NCBI GenBank assembly: GCA_023702235.1
Contig: JAMQCR010000001.1
Location: 2,356,001 to 2,420,000 of the forward strand
Source: Neobacillus pocheonensis
GTDB lineage: Bacteria; Bacillota; Bacilli; Bacillales; Cytobacillaceae
Reading direction: 5' to 3'
Length of the DNA: 64,000 nucleotides
The position numbers and the translations under genes were made by a program. Shown here in pieces: positions 38,362 through 48,940 of this stretch (the first letter of the stretch is position 1; every line of letters starts with the position of its first letter). Under the pieces are notes generated by a model that did no database searches, had not been told where the DNA came from, and saw only the letters and a list, made by a program, of their open reading frames with translations.

Positions 38362-38385
38362 GGTACCAATACGATTATTGGTACC
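38362..38385. repeat. Perfect palindrome between deacetylase and YkoS-like genes
   Basis: GGTACCAATA and its exact complement around a 4-base loop, about 60 bases before the YkoS-like start. No T-run follows on the minus strand. It could be an operator or an mRNA hairpin. Confidence 0.55.
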
Positions 38386-38430
38386 TAAAAACCCTTTTAA
38401 AAGGATTATTATTGAAAATTTTTCACTGCT

Positions 38431-39144
38431 TTAACGAATGGAATGATTAGATCCCAACATCTCATCCATTCTAACACAGGTATAGCCTTTATTCTGCATC
38501 TCTTTTATTACCACTTTTAGGGCATTAATGGTGTTCATAGGGGCATCCTCATCCGCACCTATTGTATCACCGCTATCATGCAATAGAATAACATCGCCGT
38601 TTTTGATTTTGTTTAGAAGCCTCTTCTTTATTTTTTCACTTCCACCTTTACTTTTCCAGTCCTCAGCCATAACAGACCAAAGGATTATCTTATAGGGCTT
38701 AAGGATGAAAAAATCAAAAAGATTCAATAATCCCCATGGAGGACGATAATAGATTGGTCTGACACCAGTAATTCCTTCCACAACGGATGCACTATAGTCC
38801 AGATCACGACGAATGGTCCATGGAAACATTGCCCAATTGGACCGATGTACAAAATTATGAATTCCGATTAAATGACCATCTTTATGAATGCGAAGTATCA
38901 GCTCTGGATGTTTCTCCGCTTTCGACCCCAAAACGAAAAAAGTGGCCTTAATCTTGTATTTCACTAGTAAATCTAAAAGTAAGGGAGTATATTTCGGATC
39001 AGGTCCATCATCAAAGGTAAAAGCTATGTTTGAGGAATCGTTAGTGCGGCGAAATGCTAACTTATTCATACAAAAAGAAAGAAGATAAGGGATTAAGGTA
39101 TAGATTACATATAATAAAATGATTCCTAAGATAATCTTAAACAT
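38431..39144 (-). CDS. Polysaccharide deacetylase family protein (NodB domain)
   Basis: 237 residues. An N-terminal membrane anchor (about 3-22) is followed by a NodB domain: FTFDDGPDPKYT (catalytic and metal Asp), IGIHNFVHRSNW for the metal His pair, RPPWG, and VILLHDSGD with the catalytic His. In motif 2 the usual Ser/Thr after the first His is Asn. Such enzymes remove N-acetyl groups from wall or secreted glycans. It lies between the GT28 and YkoS-like genes on the same strand, so it may modify the product of the same cluster. Confidence 0.88.
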   Translation of the reverse strand: MFKIILGIILLYVIYTLIPYLLSFCMNKLAFRRTNDSSNIAFTFDDGPDPKYTPLLLDLLVKYKIKATFFVLGSKAEKHPELILRIHKDGHLIGIHNFVHRSNWAMFPWTIRRDLDYSASVVEGITGVRPIYYRPPWGLLNLFDFFILKPYKIILWSVMAEDWKSKGGSEKIKKRLLNKIKNGDVILLHDSGDTIGADEDAPMNTINALKVVIKEMQNKGYTCVRMDEMLGSNHSIR

Positions 39145-39219
39145 TTTCTCTGCTCACCTCAACTGTTCTCCCTCAATCCGTCTGTTTTTTACTCAAGTTT
39201 TACACGTTTTTTGCTTAAC

Positions 39220-40407
39220 TTACATACTTTGTTTCATTTTCATTGTTAAAAAACAATTATCCTGGTCATTCACTCGGTTAATTGTCCGCATAATAACCTC
39301 AAGCGCATCGATTGAAGAAGTCTTGGATTGATATTGCCTAGATCTTTGCTTCATGAATGTTAATGGCTTTGCATCCTTCATAACACTTTGAATTTTGCTA
39401 ATTAAATCACGATCATTTTCAGCTAAGATGGCTAATCCAGATTCCAATAAATAGTGTGCATTATCTTCTTCCTGACCTGGAAGTGGATTAAATATAAATA
39501 TTGGCAGTTCCATAGCCATTGCTTCTGAAGTCGTGACTCCTCCTGGCTTCGTAATCATAAGATCGGAAATAGCCATCAATTCATGGACATGATCACAAAA
39601 TCCCATCAGGAGAATATCATGTTTCGAGTCCTTAAGTTCTTCTTCTAATTGTTTGTACAATTTCCTATTCCGTCCACAAATAATAATTAGCTGTATGGAT
39701 GTGGGCAAGGATTCAAGTCCACGAAAGGTTGATAATCCTTTCCCAATAAAACCGTCTCCCCCACCCATAATTAATAAAGTGAATTTTTTCGAATCCAGCT
39801 GATATTTACTCGCTAATTTCTCACGAGAATGATTCTCCAAGAATTTTTGTCGAATGGGAATTCCAGTATATTTGATTTTAAAACTCTCTATTCCAAGAGC
39901 AATTAGTCGATCTCGCACTTGCCTTGATCCTACAACATATTGATCCGTATATGGATGGATCCAGTAAGAATGATCGGTATAATCTGTAATGATCGTTACC
40001 GCTGGTAGATCGACTAATCCTTGTTCTTTTAACTGCGACATAATTCCAGCAGCAAATGGATAGGTGCTTACAACAACAGATGGTTTCAACTCTTGTAGAA
40101 TCTCAAGTAAGGACCGCATTCCGATTGAAAATAATGCATTTAACTTGAGCGAAAAGGAACTTTTTTCCCGTGTTTTCCGATAAATATAGCTATAAAGTTG
40201 CGGAAACTTTTTAAGACTCCGTTTATAAACATAATTGCTAATCGGATATAGATAAGGATGAATCCATTCCATAATATCTAAAATAACGGGCTCTGAATCT
40301 GGAAGAGTATAATCAACAGCTTCACTTATTGCTTTTGCCACCTGTTTATGCCCATCCCCAAAGGTGGCTGAAAGAATAAGAATTTTATCTTTGTTTTTAG
40401 AGTTCAT
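39220..40407 (-). CDS. GT28 glycosyltransferase (MGDG synthase/MurG-like fold)
   Basis: 395 residues. The N-terminal MGDG-synthase domain has ILILSATFGDGHKQVAKAI and the C-terminal GT28 domain ISDLMITKPGGVTTSEAMAMELP with the UDP-sugar binding Glu. Relatives include UgtP, which makes glucosyl-diacylglycerol, and YkoN. Membrane-associated, no TM helix. Which lipid it glycosylates is not clear. Start ATG follows GAGGAGT. Confidence 0.87.
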   Translation of the reverse strand: MNSKNKDKILILSATFGDGHKQVAKAISEAVDYTLPDSEPVILDIMEWIHPYLYPISNYVYKRSLKKFPQLYSYIYRKTREKSSFSLKLNALFSIGMRSLLEILQELKPSVVVSTYPFAAGIMSQLKEQGLVDLPAVTIITDYTDHSYWIHPYTDQYVVGSRQVRDRLIALGIESFKIKYTGIPIRQKFLENHSREKLASKYQLDSKKFTLLIMGGGDGFIGKGLSTFRGLESLPTSIQLIIICGRNRKLYKQLEEELKDSKHDILLMGFCDHVHELMAISDLMITKPGGVTTSEAMAMELPIFIFNPLPGQEEDNAHYLLESGLAILAENDRDLISKIQSVMKDAKPLTFMKQRSRQYQSKTSSIDALEVIMRTINRVNDQDNCFLTMKMKQSM

Positions 40408-40535
40408 AGCATTAATAACTCCTCATTTGGGTTTTGTATTCTCGATCTTCACCTTCATAATGGGATCTAATGGGGTATGAAAACAGATTATTAAAGCGCT
40501 TTGGGAGGTTTTAACCATCCCAGTTAAAACCGTTA

Positions 40536-41129
40536 TCACATTGTGTTACTCTTTTTCGTTATCTTATTCTCTGCTTTTTCATACTGGTCAATTAAATAAT
40601 TTATTGGACGATTTACTATATTCAACCGCGGTAAGAATTGATGGGTAATAAAAGCAATAACAACACCAATGATCATACCACCAACAACATCTAATGGATA
40701 ATGAACTCCTGTCCATACACGTGATAAGGCTACGCCAGCAGCCAAAATCAACCATATCCAACCATCGCGCTTTCTCCAAATCCAAATGGTTGTAGCAATA
40801 ACAAAAGCAGCAGTTGCATGGTCACTCGGGAACGATGCGTTTTTAGCATGTGAAATTAACAAATTGACATGATGAGCGACAAATGGACGATCACGGTAAT
40901 ATACTTTACCAATTACCATATTGAGTACCATTCCTACACATGCCGCTACTACTGCTTCAACTACCATTTTCCGATTAGTAGGTTTTTTATAAAACCAATA
41001 AAAGATGATAGCAGCAAAAAAGAGATATTCAGCTCTTTGAGCTAATAATTCCATAAAGGAATTTAAAAATTTCTCACTAATTGCAAGGTGATTGATTGTT
41101 TGAAATAGTGAATAATCAAAGTTAGACAT
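40536..41129 (-). CDS. bcrC: Undecaprenyl-diphosphatase, BcrC type
   Basis: 197 residues, about five helices, PAP2 motifs KVYYRDRPF, FPSDHATAA and SRVWTGVHYPLDVVGG. It recycles undecaprenyl diphosphate to the monophosphate carrier outside the membrane and contributes to bacitracin resistance. ATG follows GGAGG. It fits a cluster that consumes undecaprenyl phosphate. Just after the stop there is a GGTTTTAAC/GTTAAAACC hairpin without a T-run (40507-40531). Confidence 0.9.
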   Translation of the reverse strand: MSNFDYSLFQTINHLAISEKFLNSFMELLAQRAEYLFFAAIIFYWFYKKPTNRKMVVEAVVAACVGMVLNMVIGKVYYRDRPFVAHHVNLLISHAKNASFPSDHATAAFVIATTIWIWRKRDGWIWLILAAGVALSRVWTGVHYPLDVVGGMIIGVVIAFITHQFLPRLNIVNRPINYLIDQYEKAENKITKKSNTM

Positions 41130-41275
41130 CTTAAACCTCCAAAGTTTATTACGAATTAACGGACGGTATTTTCACGTTTTTCATCAAGAAAAAATTATTA
41201 CCTCTTTAAAGTACTCATTTCTCTAAACAGTTTTACTACTTCTACGTTAAAAAAGAAAGAGCAATAAATGGAAGA

Positions 41276-41962
41276 TTACCCTTTAAACCGATACCCAGCA
41301 CCCCAAACAGTCTCGATATATTGCGGGTTAGAAGGATCCATTTCTATCTTCTCCCTAATTTTTCGGATATGGACAGTAACAGTGGAAATATCGCCCAGAG
41401 AATCCAAACCCCATAACCGTTCAAACAGTTGCTCTTTACTAAATACATGATTTGGATGGAGTGCAAAAAAAGTTAAAACGTCAAATTCTTTTGCGGTGAA
41501 AATCACTTCATGATTGTTGACAAATACCCGTCTCGACCCTTTATCAATCCGTAAACCACGAACCATGATTCCATCACTTTGTGCTTCTTTCCCAATTAAT
41601 CGTTGATAACGAGAAATATGTGCTTTTACTCTTGCTACTAATTCGCTAGGGCTGAATGGTTTCACAATATAATCATCAGCACCTAATCCTAGTCCACGAA
41701 TTTTATCAATATCCTCTTTTTTAGCGGAGACCATTAAAATGGGTATATCTTTTTCAACCCGGATTGACTTGCATATTTGAAAGCCATCGACACCTGGGAG
41801 CATTAGATCTAGTAAGACTAAATCCACTTCTTCCTTTAATGCTTTATTTAAACCTTCATGCCCTGATAAAGCCATCTCAACCGAAAAACCTTCAATTTCC
41901 AAATAATCTCTTTCTAGTTCAGCGATGCTTTTATCATCCTCAATGATTAATATTTTTTTCAT
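41276..41962 (-). CDS. OmpR-family response regulator
   Basis: About 228 residues. Receiver domain: acidic IIEDDKS, phospho-acceptor in LVLLDLMLPG, and Lys in YIVKPFSPSEL. The C-terminal winged helix reads TVTVHIRKIREKIE and YIETVWGAGYRFKG. ATG 41962 is best placed after AGGTG. It overlaps the upstream kinase gene by about 23 bases. Confidence 0.94.
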   Translation of the reverse strand: MKKILIIEDDKSIAELERDYLEIEGFSVEMALSGHEGLNKALKEEVDLVLLDLMLPGVDGFQICKSIRVEKDIPILMVSAKKEDIDKIRGLGLGADDYIVKPFSPSELVARVKAHISRYQRLIGKEAQSDGIMVRGLRIDKGSRRVFVNNHEVIFTAKEFDVLTFFALHPNHVFSKEQLFERLWGLDSLGDISTVTVHIRKIREKIEMDPSNPQYIETVWGAGYRFKG

Positions 41963-43414
41963 GATCATCACCTGCCTTTTTTAAAGTAAAGAGAATAGTG
42001 GTTCCTTGACCTTTTTTGCTTTCAGCCCAAATGGCCCCTTGGTGCCCATCAATAATTCTTTTAGCAATAGACAAACCAAGCCCACTACCGCCTATTTCTG
42101 TTCCTCTTGCTAAATCAGCCCGGTAAAAACGATCAAATATCAAAGGAAGATTTTCTTCTGCAATCCCTGGACCGTTATCTTCCATTTTGAAAAGAATATG
42201 TGAATCCAATGTGGATAATGAAAAAGAAAGCTTTTTGTCTACCTTGTCAATATACTTTAAGGAATTATCAACAATATTCGTAATAACTCGCTTTAGATGC
42301 TCACGGTCACCTGTTATCAGGTAGTCCCCGCTTTTATCAATAGTAAGGGATATTTCGACTTTCATTTCCTCTAAATCAAAACGAAGTTCTTCGACAAAAT
42401 CTTGGAGATAATGATCAAAACGAAAACGTTCAAAATAAAAGGGAAGTCGCTGCAGGTCTAATTTTGAATATAAGAAAAGTTCATCAATCATATGATCTAA
42501 GTTAATGGATTTTGTATAAATCGTCTGAATGTAGCGATCCATTTTTTCAGGACTGTTCGCTACGCCATCGCGAATTCCTTCCACATAGCCTTTGATGGTG
42601 GTAATTGGTGTCTTTAAATCATGAGAAATATTTGCAATTAATTCCTTGCGGTTTTCTTCATAGGCTAATTGTTTTTCGATTGAAGTCTTTAACCTTATTC
42701 TCATTTCATCAAACCCTTGAGCCAGTTGACCCAATTCATCCTTCGACATCGCTTCAATGGGATTATTTAGATCTCCTTCCTTAATTTGTTTCGCAGCCTT
42801 TTGTAATTCCCTAATCGGTCGAATAATACTCTTTGACACAAAATAAGTCAATAATCCATTGGTAACAATTAAAATAAGAATTAAACCGATAAATAAAAGC
42901 GGGTAAGAAGAACGGACAAATCTTGCTAAACTACTTGCATCTGTAACAAAAAACAACGAGCCCTCGGTATTATCAGGATAGAAGAAATCCAGCTTTTTTA
43001 TTGAAATAAATTGATGATCATTCTTCTGCAATGGATCCACTTCACTGTAAAAACCAAACGCAGGCAGGTCCTCGGTATCCAATCCACTTAGTGAAGCTGA
43101 GCGATAAAGGATTTTTTTCCCTTTCGAACCACTAATGCAGTGTTCGACTTTTTTAATTCCCCGTCTAGGTTTTTTAAAAACGTTTGATTGGCTAGCAGCC
43201 CTGAATTCTTCAACGATTGCCGTTGCAGATCGATAAATAATTGATCCTTTTGTGATAGTTTTTGTTGATGCTCAGGCGGCAAATAGATGTTTCGCAATTC
43301 TTTAAGATCACCTCTATATAGCAATGCCACTAGTAGTGCAGAAACCATAACGAAAAAAATGGGAACTAGAACCATTGCGAGATAGGAGAATAAAAGCCTG
43401 AGACGAATTGACAT
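41940..43414 (-). CDS. Sensor histidine kinase, frameshifted
   Basis: About 490 residues. TM1 (about 7-33) and an extracytoplasmic sensor domain come first; the frame then changes at a run of seven A near 43112-43118. It continues ILYRSASLSGLDTEDLPAFG, TM2 and a HAMP domain. HisKA has NISHDLKTPITT, and HATPase_c has NNS-type IVDNSLKYI, DNGPGI and GGSGLGLSIA. It partners the response regulator. Lying beside BcrC and envelope glycosylation genes suggests a cell-envelope stimulus; that is inference. Confidence 0.9.
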
Positions 43415-43608
43415 CTATTTCACTACTTTCTACATCTACATTTATTATTCTTTCTGGGAAATGTTATCTACATTTGCATCCGTTATATTTTTCTCGTATG
43501 GAGAAAACTTATCTATTAAGGATAGATAAAGCATAAACTTTCTCTTAATGAATTATTAATTATTTATTAATTTTACCTAGAATGAATTTGGACACTGTAT
43601 TTTGACTT

Positions 43609-45302
43609 TTACATGACTTTATATAGATATATCCGCCAATATGCATCCTTCGAATTAAAAACCTTTTGTAACTCGAGACGATTATCCTTTGCGTTGATAA
43701 TTGGAATAGCAGATAGGATATAATTCCCACCCATTTGTTTTAAAGCTTGTGTATTTATGTCTAGGTGATGTATTACCTTTGATGAATTTTTGGAGTACAT
43801 ATAATTTTCTCCTAATTCGCTAACAAACATATAACATCGACCGCCCCATTCATCAAAATAGGTTTTTAAGCTTTTATTCTTATCTAGTTCTGGGGCAATA
43901 ATTTTTCGGAATTGATGCTTATAGGACAATGGGTAAAAATTGTTATAGGTGTCTAGCGTATACATCCCGTTATATTGAGCAATTGCGGGATGCAGGCCAA
44001 TACTAACAACTCGGTAGTCTTGGACAGGTTTACCAATAAATTTCTTGATGTCATTAAATTCATTAACCGCATAAAATTGCGCAAATGAAGGTGAATTACG
44101 GTAATCTATTTGTTCATTTGAGGGTATTAGAACAACAAGTTGTAAGATAACAAAAAGAACGGCTAAAAGACGCCATAGTTTATGTCTTAATCTCCACAAT
44201 ATCTGCAAGGATACAGCAAACAAAATATAAATAATCATTGGTCTTAAATAATGATAGCGTGAAAAATTAAAGGTGTTTAATATACTGGCTTTTTGCTTCA
44301 AAGGCACCCAGCCATCGTACCACCAAAAGGCATACCAGACAGATAGCAAAAAATTAGCAAGATGTAACCCAATAAATAGCTTTTCTTGTCTCCACCTTTT
44401 CTGAACGATGACAATCGTAAGGGCAATTAAAGATGTTGGTAAAATGACATACTGAAATAAGGTTTGGTCTTGATAATGCCCATTAACATAGTTATAGAAA
44501 ATTAAACGAAACGTATCAGATAAGGAATTTGTTGATTCATAGAACTCTGATCGATTTGTTTTTTCGTTAGTTAGTATAAGTGAGGCAAGTTCCCGATACT
44601 CAATTGCTAAATATATTAGGGTCATATAAGCAATTGAGAAGAAAAACCGCCACTGTGTTTTCTTCGTCTTTATGACATCAACGAGCCAAAATACACCCAT
44701 TGCACTTAAGAAAAAGTAAAAGCCTAACATAAAAGTCGAATAAAAGGGTAAAAGGGTTAAGATTAAAATACTTCCTTTGGTTTGCTCACAATTTCGAATA
44801 TTTAATAAAGCCCATAAAGCAAGTGGCATTCCTAAAGTACTTACCATTCCATTTGCCCAGAAAGGGGTCAATGCAAACGTTAATGCTGCCCCGATTCGAA
44901 TGATTCCTTGATTTTCGTCTTTAATTATATATTTTTTTAATAATAAGTACATTCCCCAAAAAGCGATAAACCGTGAAATCGTTTGGTTTAGTCCATAGGC
45001 AATTTCTGATGGGAAGAAACGGAATAATTCGACAATCCCATAATATTCTAGTAAAATGCATTTCGCGATAAGTTCCCATTGATAATTTGAGGAATATTCG
45101 CGTTTATGGAACCAAAAAGCTGTCCGCTGCCAATTAACACCTTATACCATGCGACATTAGAATCCAAATTGTCCAATATCCTCATATGTGCTTGTTCTCC
45201 AAGGATAAAATAAGGGGCAACCCAAAGAGAAATGATAAAAAGTGCAAGAACGAAATACGTTTTTTCACGTTTTAAAAATGTTGTAAGTTGCGCTCGTGCC
45301 AT
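43609..45302 (-). CDS. YkoS-like polytopic membrane protein, copy 2, frameshifted
   Basis: About 560 residues. The first frame (45302 to about 45055) matches copy 1 through HMRILDNLDSNVAWYKVL and GSGQLFGS. The second frame (about 45050 to 43609) supplies EYYGIVELFRFFPSEIA and the rest. The signature IGLHPAIAQYNGMYTLDTYN is nearly identical to copy 1. Copy 1 has NAFGTEF at the junction, so a lost GGC codon (NAFGLEYYG) would repair the frame. It has no GT2 or GtrA partner directly beside it. Confidence 0.75.
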
Positions 45303-45570
45303 AATTTCCTCTATCCCTTGTAAGTTTAAACTTTCCCCTTCAATCTATCACCAATTTTTTAAATATCTTTCATTTTAATAATAATTTAAGATTATGATAA
45401 GGGTATTTTTATATCTTTAATGATTTTTTCTAATAATTTTAGAGTAATATAATTTCTTGGAATTAATAATCAAGGCCGAACTAATCGATTTATCTTAAAA
45501 AGGAAGCAACATGTTTTACATCTTACAGCAAGTCATGTGAATCTCCACTTGGAGTGAAAAGGAGTCGCTC

Positions 45571-47028
45571 ATGGAACGTCTATATCATAAAACTGCGATC
45601 ATTTATTTTTTTATTATGCTTATTTTGTTGGCTCTGTCTGGATTTAATCTTTTTTATCACTTAGGAAATTTCCCTATTTACAGTTGGGATGAGGCAAGGC
45701 ATGGTGTTAGTGCCTACGAAATGATCAGAAATGGTAACTTTATTGTAAATACCTACAGAGATAAAGTTGATTATTGGAATCTAAAACCTTTACTAAGTTT
45801 TTGGACGATTATGGTCGGTTACAAAATAGCAGGTTTCAATGCACTCGGATTGAGACTTTTCTCCGCCATATTTGCCATGCTTACAATTATCATGGTGGCA
45901 GTATTTGCATTTAAAAAATTCGGAAAATTAGCTTCGATTATATCGACAATTGCATTATCGACAAGTACACAATTTTTAATCAATCATAGTTCAAGAACGG
46001 GAGATGCAGATTCCCTTTTTGTCTGCCTCTTTACTATCGCTATTTTGTCTCTTTTACAATGGAATCAAAATCATAAATGGTTATATATTTCAGGACTGGC
46101 ATTTGCATTTGCCTTTTTAACAAAAAGCTGGCATGCGGGCAATATTGCGATCATTATCGGGCTATTTCTCTTTTTTACTGGTAAATATAAAATGCTCTCT
46201 TTGAAAAACTGGATTATTTTATGTATGTGCATGGTTCTGCCCATTCTCGTTTGGGGAGTCATACGATTTCAATATGACGGACTGGCATTTTTTAAAGGAA
46301 TGATTTTGTATGATTTATTGCATAGGTCAACCTCGTCAATTGAGGGCCACGTAGGAGGAATTTTTTATTATGTATCTATCATATCTAGATTTTCTATTTT
46401 TTGGATAATCGTTTTATGCCTCTTAGGTTTACTCTTTCTTTTCAATCGAGATTTTTCATTTAAAAAAATAATTGCTTCTGAGAAAAGGAATTACATGATC
46501 GGTATTTGTTTATGGGTATTGATACCTTTCATCCTATTTTCCATTGCAAGTACCAAAGTAAGGTGGTATATTTTGCCGATTTATCCTGCTTTATCACTTG
46601 CTGTGGGTGCTCTAGCAAGTAAATTTCTGATAAAAGGGAATTGGATAACAAAAGTCATTCTTATTGGATCCATACTTTCTGTTTCAGTCTATTACGAATC
46701 ACAAATTACCACCTATTTAAGTAATCCAGCCCCCAATCTAAAGCAAAGTTTAATGGAAAAGGTAGCTAATAATGAAGGAACGAAAGGTGACAGTTTATTT
46801 ATTTACCATCCATCCGGTAAAATAAATTGGCTTCAAAGTGAGGTTCTAACCGCAGAGTTATCGGACGATTTACATGTTCAAAATGGGAACTTTAACGTAT
46901 TCTTAAAAGATGAGAAGGCACTGCTTCTGGTACCAAAAAAATTGTTTAGTGAGTCATTTATAAAATCTCATCAATTAAAGGTCATTGCCTCTAATCAATG
47001 GGGTTATATGGTTTATAAAGGCAGTTAA
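45571..47028 (+). CDS. ArnT/GT39-like membrane glycosyltransferase
   Basis: 485 residues, about 12 helices. Near the N-terminus, IYSWDEARHGVSAYEM contains the Asp-Glu pair of GT-C catalytic loops. The first loop continues VDYWNLKPLLSFWTI, typical of ArnT/PMT enzymes that take sugar from undecaprenyl phosphate. Divergent from YkoS-like copy 2. The 268-base gap between them is AT-rich with no clear operator. Confidence 0.85.
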   Translation: MERLYHKTAIIYFFIMLILLALSGFNLFYHLGNFPIYSWDEARHGVSAYEMIRNGNFIVNTYRDKVDYWNLKPLLSFWTIMVGYKIAGFNALGLRLFSAIFAMLTIIMVAVFAFKKFGKLASIISTIALSTSTQFLINHSSRTGDADSLFVCLFTIAILSLLQWNQNHKWLYISGLAFAFAFLTKSWHAGNIAIIIGLFLFFTGKYKMLSLKNWIILCMCMVLPILVWGVIRFQYDGLAFFKGMILYDLLHRSTSSIEGHVGGIFYYVSIISRFSIFWIIVLCLLGLLFLFNRDFSFKKIIASEKRNYMIGICLWVLIPFILFSIASTKVRWYILPIYPALSLAVGALASKFLIKGNWITKVILIGSILSVSVYYESQITTYLSNPAPNLKQSLMEKVANNEGTKGDSLFIYHPSGKINWLQSEVLTAELSDDLHVQNGNFNVFLKDEKALLLVPKKLFSESFIKSHQLKVIASNQWGYMVYKGS

Positions 47029-47043
47029 CAGTTTCAAGACGCG

Positions 47044-47070
47044 AAGGGAAAGGCATTTTGCCTTTCCCTT
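47044..47070. terminator. Bidirectional terminator between GT39 and M32 genes
   Basis: Perfect 12-base stem AAGGGAAAGGCA/TGCCTTTCCCTT with a 3-base loop, between convergent genes. No long T-run. Confidence 0.75.
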
Positions 47071-47077
47071 CAAACGA

Positions 47078-48610
47078 TTACAATCCATATACTTCAGAAT
47101 ATTTTTTCTCTAAATACTCAACAAGATATTCAGCATTTAATTCTTCCCCGGTTGCTTTTACAATTAATTCATTCGGTGTATAAAGTTTGCCATACTGATG
47201 AATTTTCTCCTTTAACCATGCTTGAATTAGCTCAAATCTTCCATTTCCAATGTGTTGATAAAAATCAGGGATTTCCTTTTGAATGGTTCGAAGAATTTGT
47301 GCTGAATAAATATTTCCTAACGAATAGGAAGGGAAATAGCCAATCCCGCCAAAAGACCAATGAACATCCTGAAGAACTCCATCCCTATCAGTATTTGGAG
47401 TAATACCAAGATACTCTTGCATTTTTTGATTCCAAGTTGCCGGCAGGTCTTTCGCTTCGATCTCACCGGAGATTAATGCTTTTTCAATTTCATAACGAAT
47501 CATAATGTGCAAATTATAGGTTAACTCATCAGCCTCCACGCGGATAAGCGAAGGTTTAACCGTATTAACGGCTCGATAAAATTCAGCAACTGTTACATTC
47601 TCAAGCTGCTTTGGAAAATAAGACTTCAAATGCGGGTAAAAATAGTTCCAAAATTCCTTACTGCGTCCAACCATATTTTCTAAAAATCTTGATTGCGATT
47701 CATGAATCCCAAATGAAGCACCGCTTTGCAAAACAGATTCCTCGAATTCAGGATTAACATGCTGCTCGTAAATTCCATGACCCGCTTCATGAATGGTTCC
47801 AAACAAAGCGGAACGGACGTTATTTTCAATATATCGAGTAGTTAACCGAACATCCCCTGTATTAACGGTTTGTGCAAACGGATGGATCGTTTCATCCAAC
47901 CGGCCGGCTTCCATATCAAAACCAATGATTGGCAAAATGAATCGATTAAATTCCTTTTGCTTTTCAATTTCAAATGATTGGTTAAAAATCTCATCATGGG
48001 TTCTCTTACCCCTATTTTGAATTTTCTCTAAAAGTCTAACACTTGATTCTCTTAACTTCGCAAATAAAGGATCAAGTCTTTTAACCGTTAAGCCCGGTTC
48101 AAATTCATCCAATAATGCATCATATGGATGCTCCTCATAGCCATAAATTTCAGCAAACTTCCGTTTGAAATCAACGATTTTTTCTAGATAAGGAAGGTAA
48201 TGTGGGAAATCGTTGTTTGCTCTCGCTTCTTCCCAGGCATCATTTGCTTGTGCCGTTAAGATCGAGTATTCCTGAAATAGGTCAGCAGGAATGCTCTTTG
48301 ATTTCTGGTAATACGCTTTATACTCTCGAACCTTCGCTTTCGTCACACCATTCAATGAAACGAAGTTTTCTGGGGATGTTAACACTGCTAAAAGATCGCC
48401 CATTTCCGTTGATACTGAAAGTTTAAATACTTCTGTACGTAATGTCCCCGTTGCTTTAGCAAAAACCCTTCTTCCCTTTTTCGGTGCCATAACCTTTTGA
48501 TCCCAATCAACTAATCCAATAACACTTGAATAATGAGTGATTTTTTCATCCAATCGTTTAAATTGCTCCAATGCCTTTTGAACGGTCGGATCAAAAACTT
48601 TTTGCTCCAT
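47078..48610 (-). CDS. Metallocarboxypeptidase, family M32 (Taq type)
   Basis: 510 residues, the family's usual length. Zinc motif HEAGH in GTIHEAGHGIYEQ, with the downstream Glu in the ESQSRFLENMVGRS region. Also DEFEPGLTVKRLD and IRVEADELTYNLHI, both family signatures. Cytoplasmic carboxypeptidase with broad specificity. ATG follows AGGAGG. Confidence 0.96.
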   Translation of the reverse strand: MEQKVFDPTVQKALEQFKRLDEKITHYSSVIGLVDWDQKVMAPKKGRRVFAKATGTLRTEVFKLSVSTEMGDLLAVLTSPENFVSLNGVTKAKVREYKAYYQKSKSIPADLFQEYSILTAQANDAWEEARANNDFPHYLPYLEKIVDFKRKFAEIYGYEEHPYDALLDEFEPGLTVKRLDPLFAKLRESSVRLLEKIQNRGKRTHDEIFNQSFEIEKQKEFNRFILPIIGFDMEAGRLDETIHPFAQTVNTGDVRLTTRYIENNVRSALFGTIHEAGHGIYEQHVNPEFEESVLQSGASFGIHESQSRFLENMVGRSKEFWNYFYPHLKSYFPKQLENVTVAEFYRAVNTVKPSLIRVEADELTYNLHIMIRYEIEKALISGEIEAKDLPATWNQKMQEYLGITPNTDRDGVLQDVHWSFGGIGYFPSYSLGNIYSAQILRTIQKEIPDFYQHIGNGRFELIQAWLKEKIHQYGKLYTPNELIVKATGEELNAEYLVEYLEKKYSEVYGL

Positions 48611-48916
48611 ATAATCTAGACCTCCTGATTCTTTTTCTATAAAAATCTTAGGTTATGAAACTTCCACATCCCTCACTTATTATAGAATAAAAATTCCAAT
48701 TAATGAAATAATTCGGTGATCTTTCGATTGACAAAATTCTAGGTACAAGGAGCAATGTCGATTAAACTCGTTTATAATTCTTTTCCAAAGTTTATATGAT
48801 AATTTTAACTAAACAGGAAACACTTTACATGATATGTAATATAGCAAGTCAAACAACAATTATTGACTAAATATCCAGACTTTTAATAAGGCAAAACAAT
48901 AATAGTCGCAATTGGT
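48611..48916. other. Intergenic region, 306 bases
   Basis: Divergent M32 peptidase and class B PBP genes. AT-rich; TTGACA near 48730 and TTGACT near 48863 could be -35 boxes, but neither has a convincing -10. I see no repeat, RNA or ORF here. Confidence 0.4.
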
Positions 48917-48940
48917 TTGGTAAAAGGGTGTGTAAATAAA

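Noticed and set aside
40507..40531. Terminator after bcrC
   Set aside because: The hairpin GGTTTTAAC/GTTAAAACC is clear but no T-run follows, so it is mentioned only with the gene.
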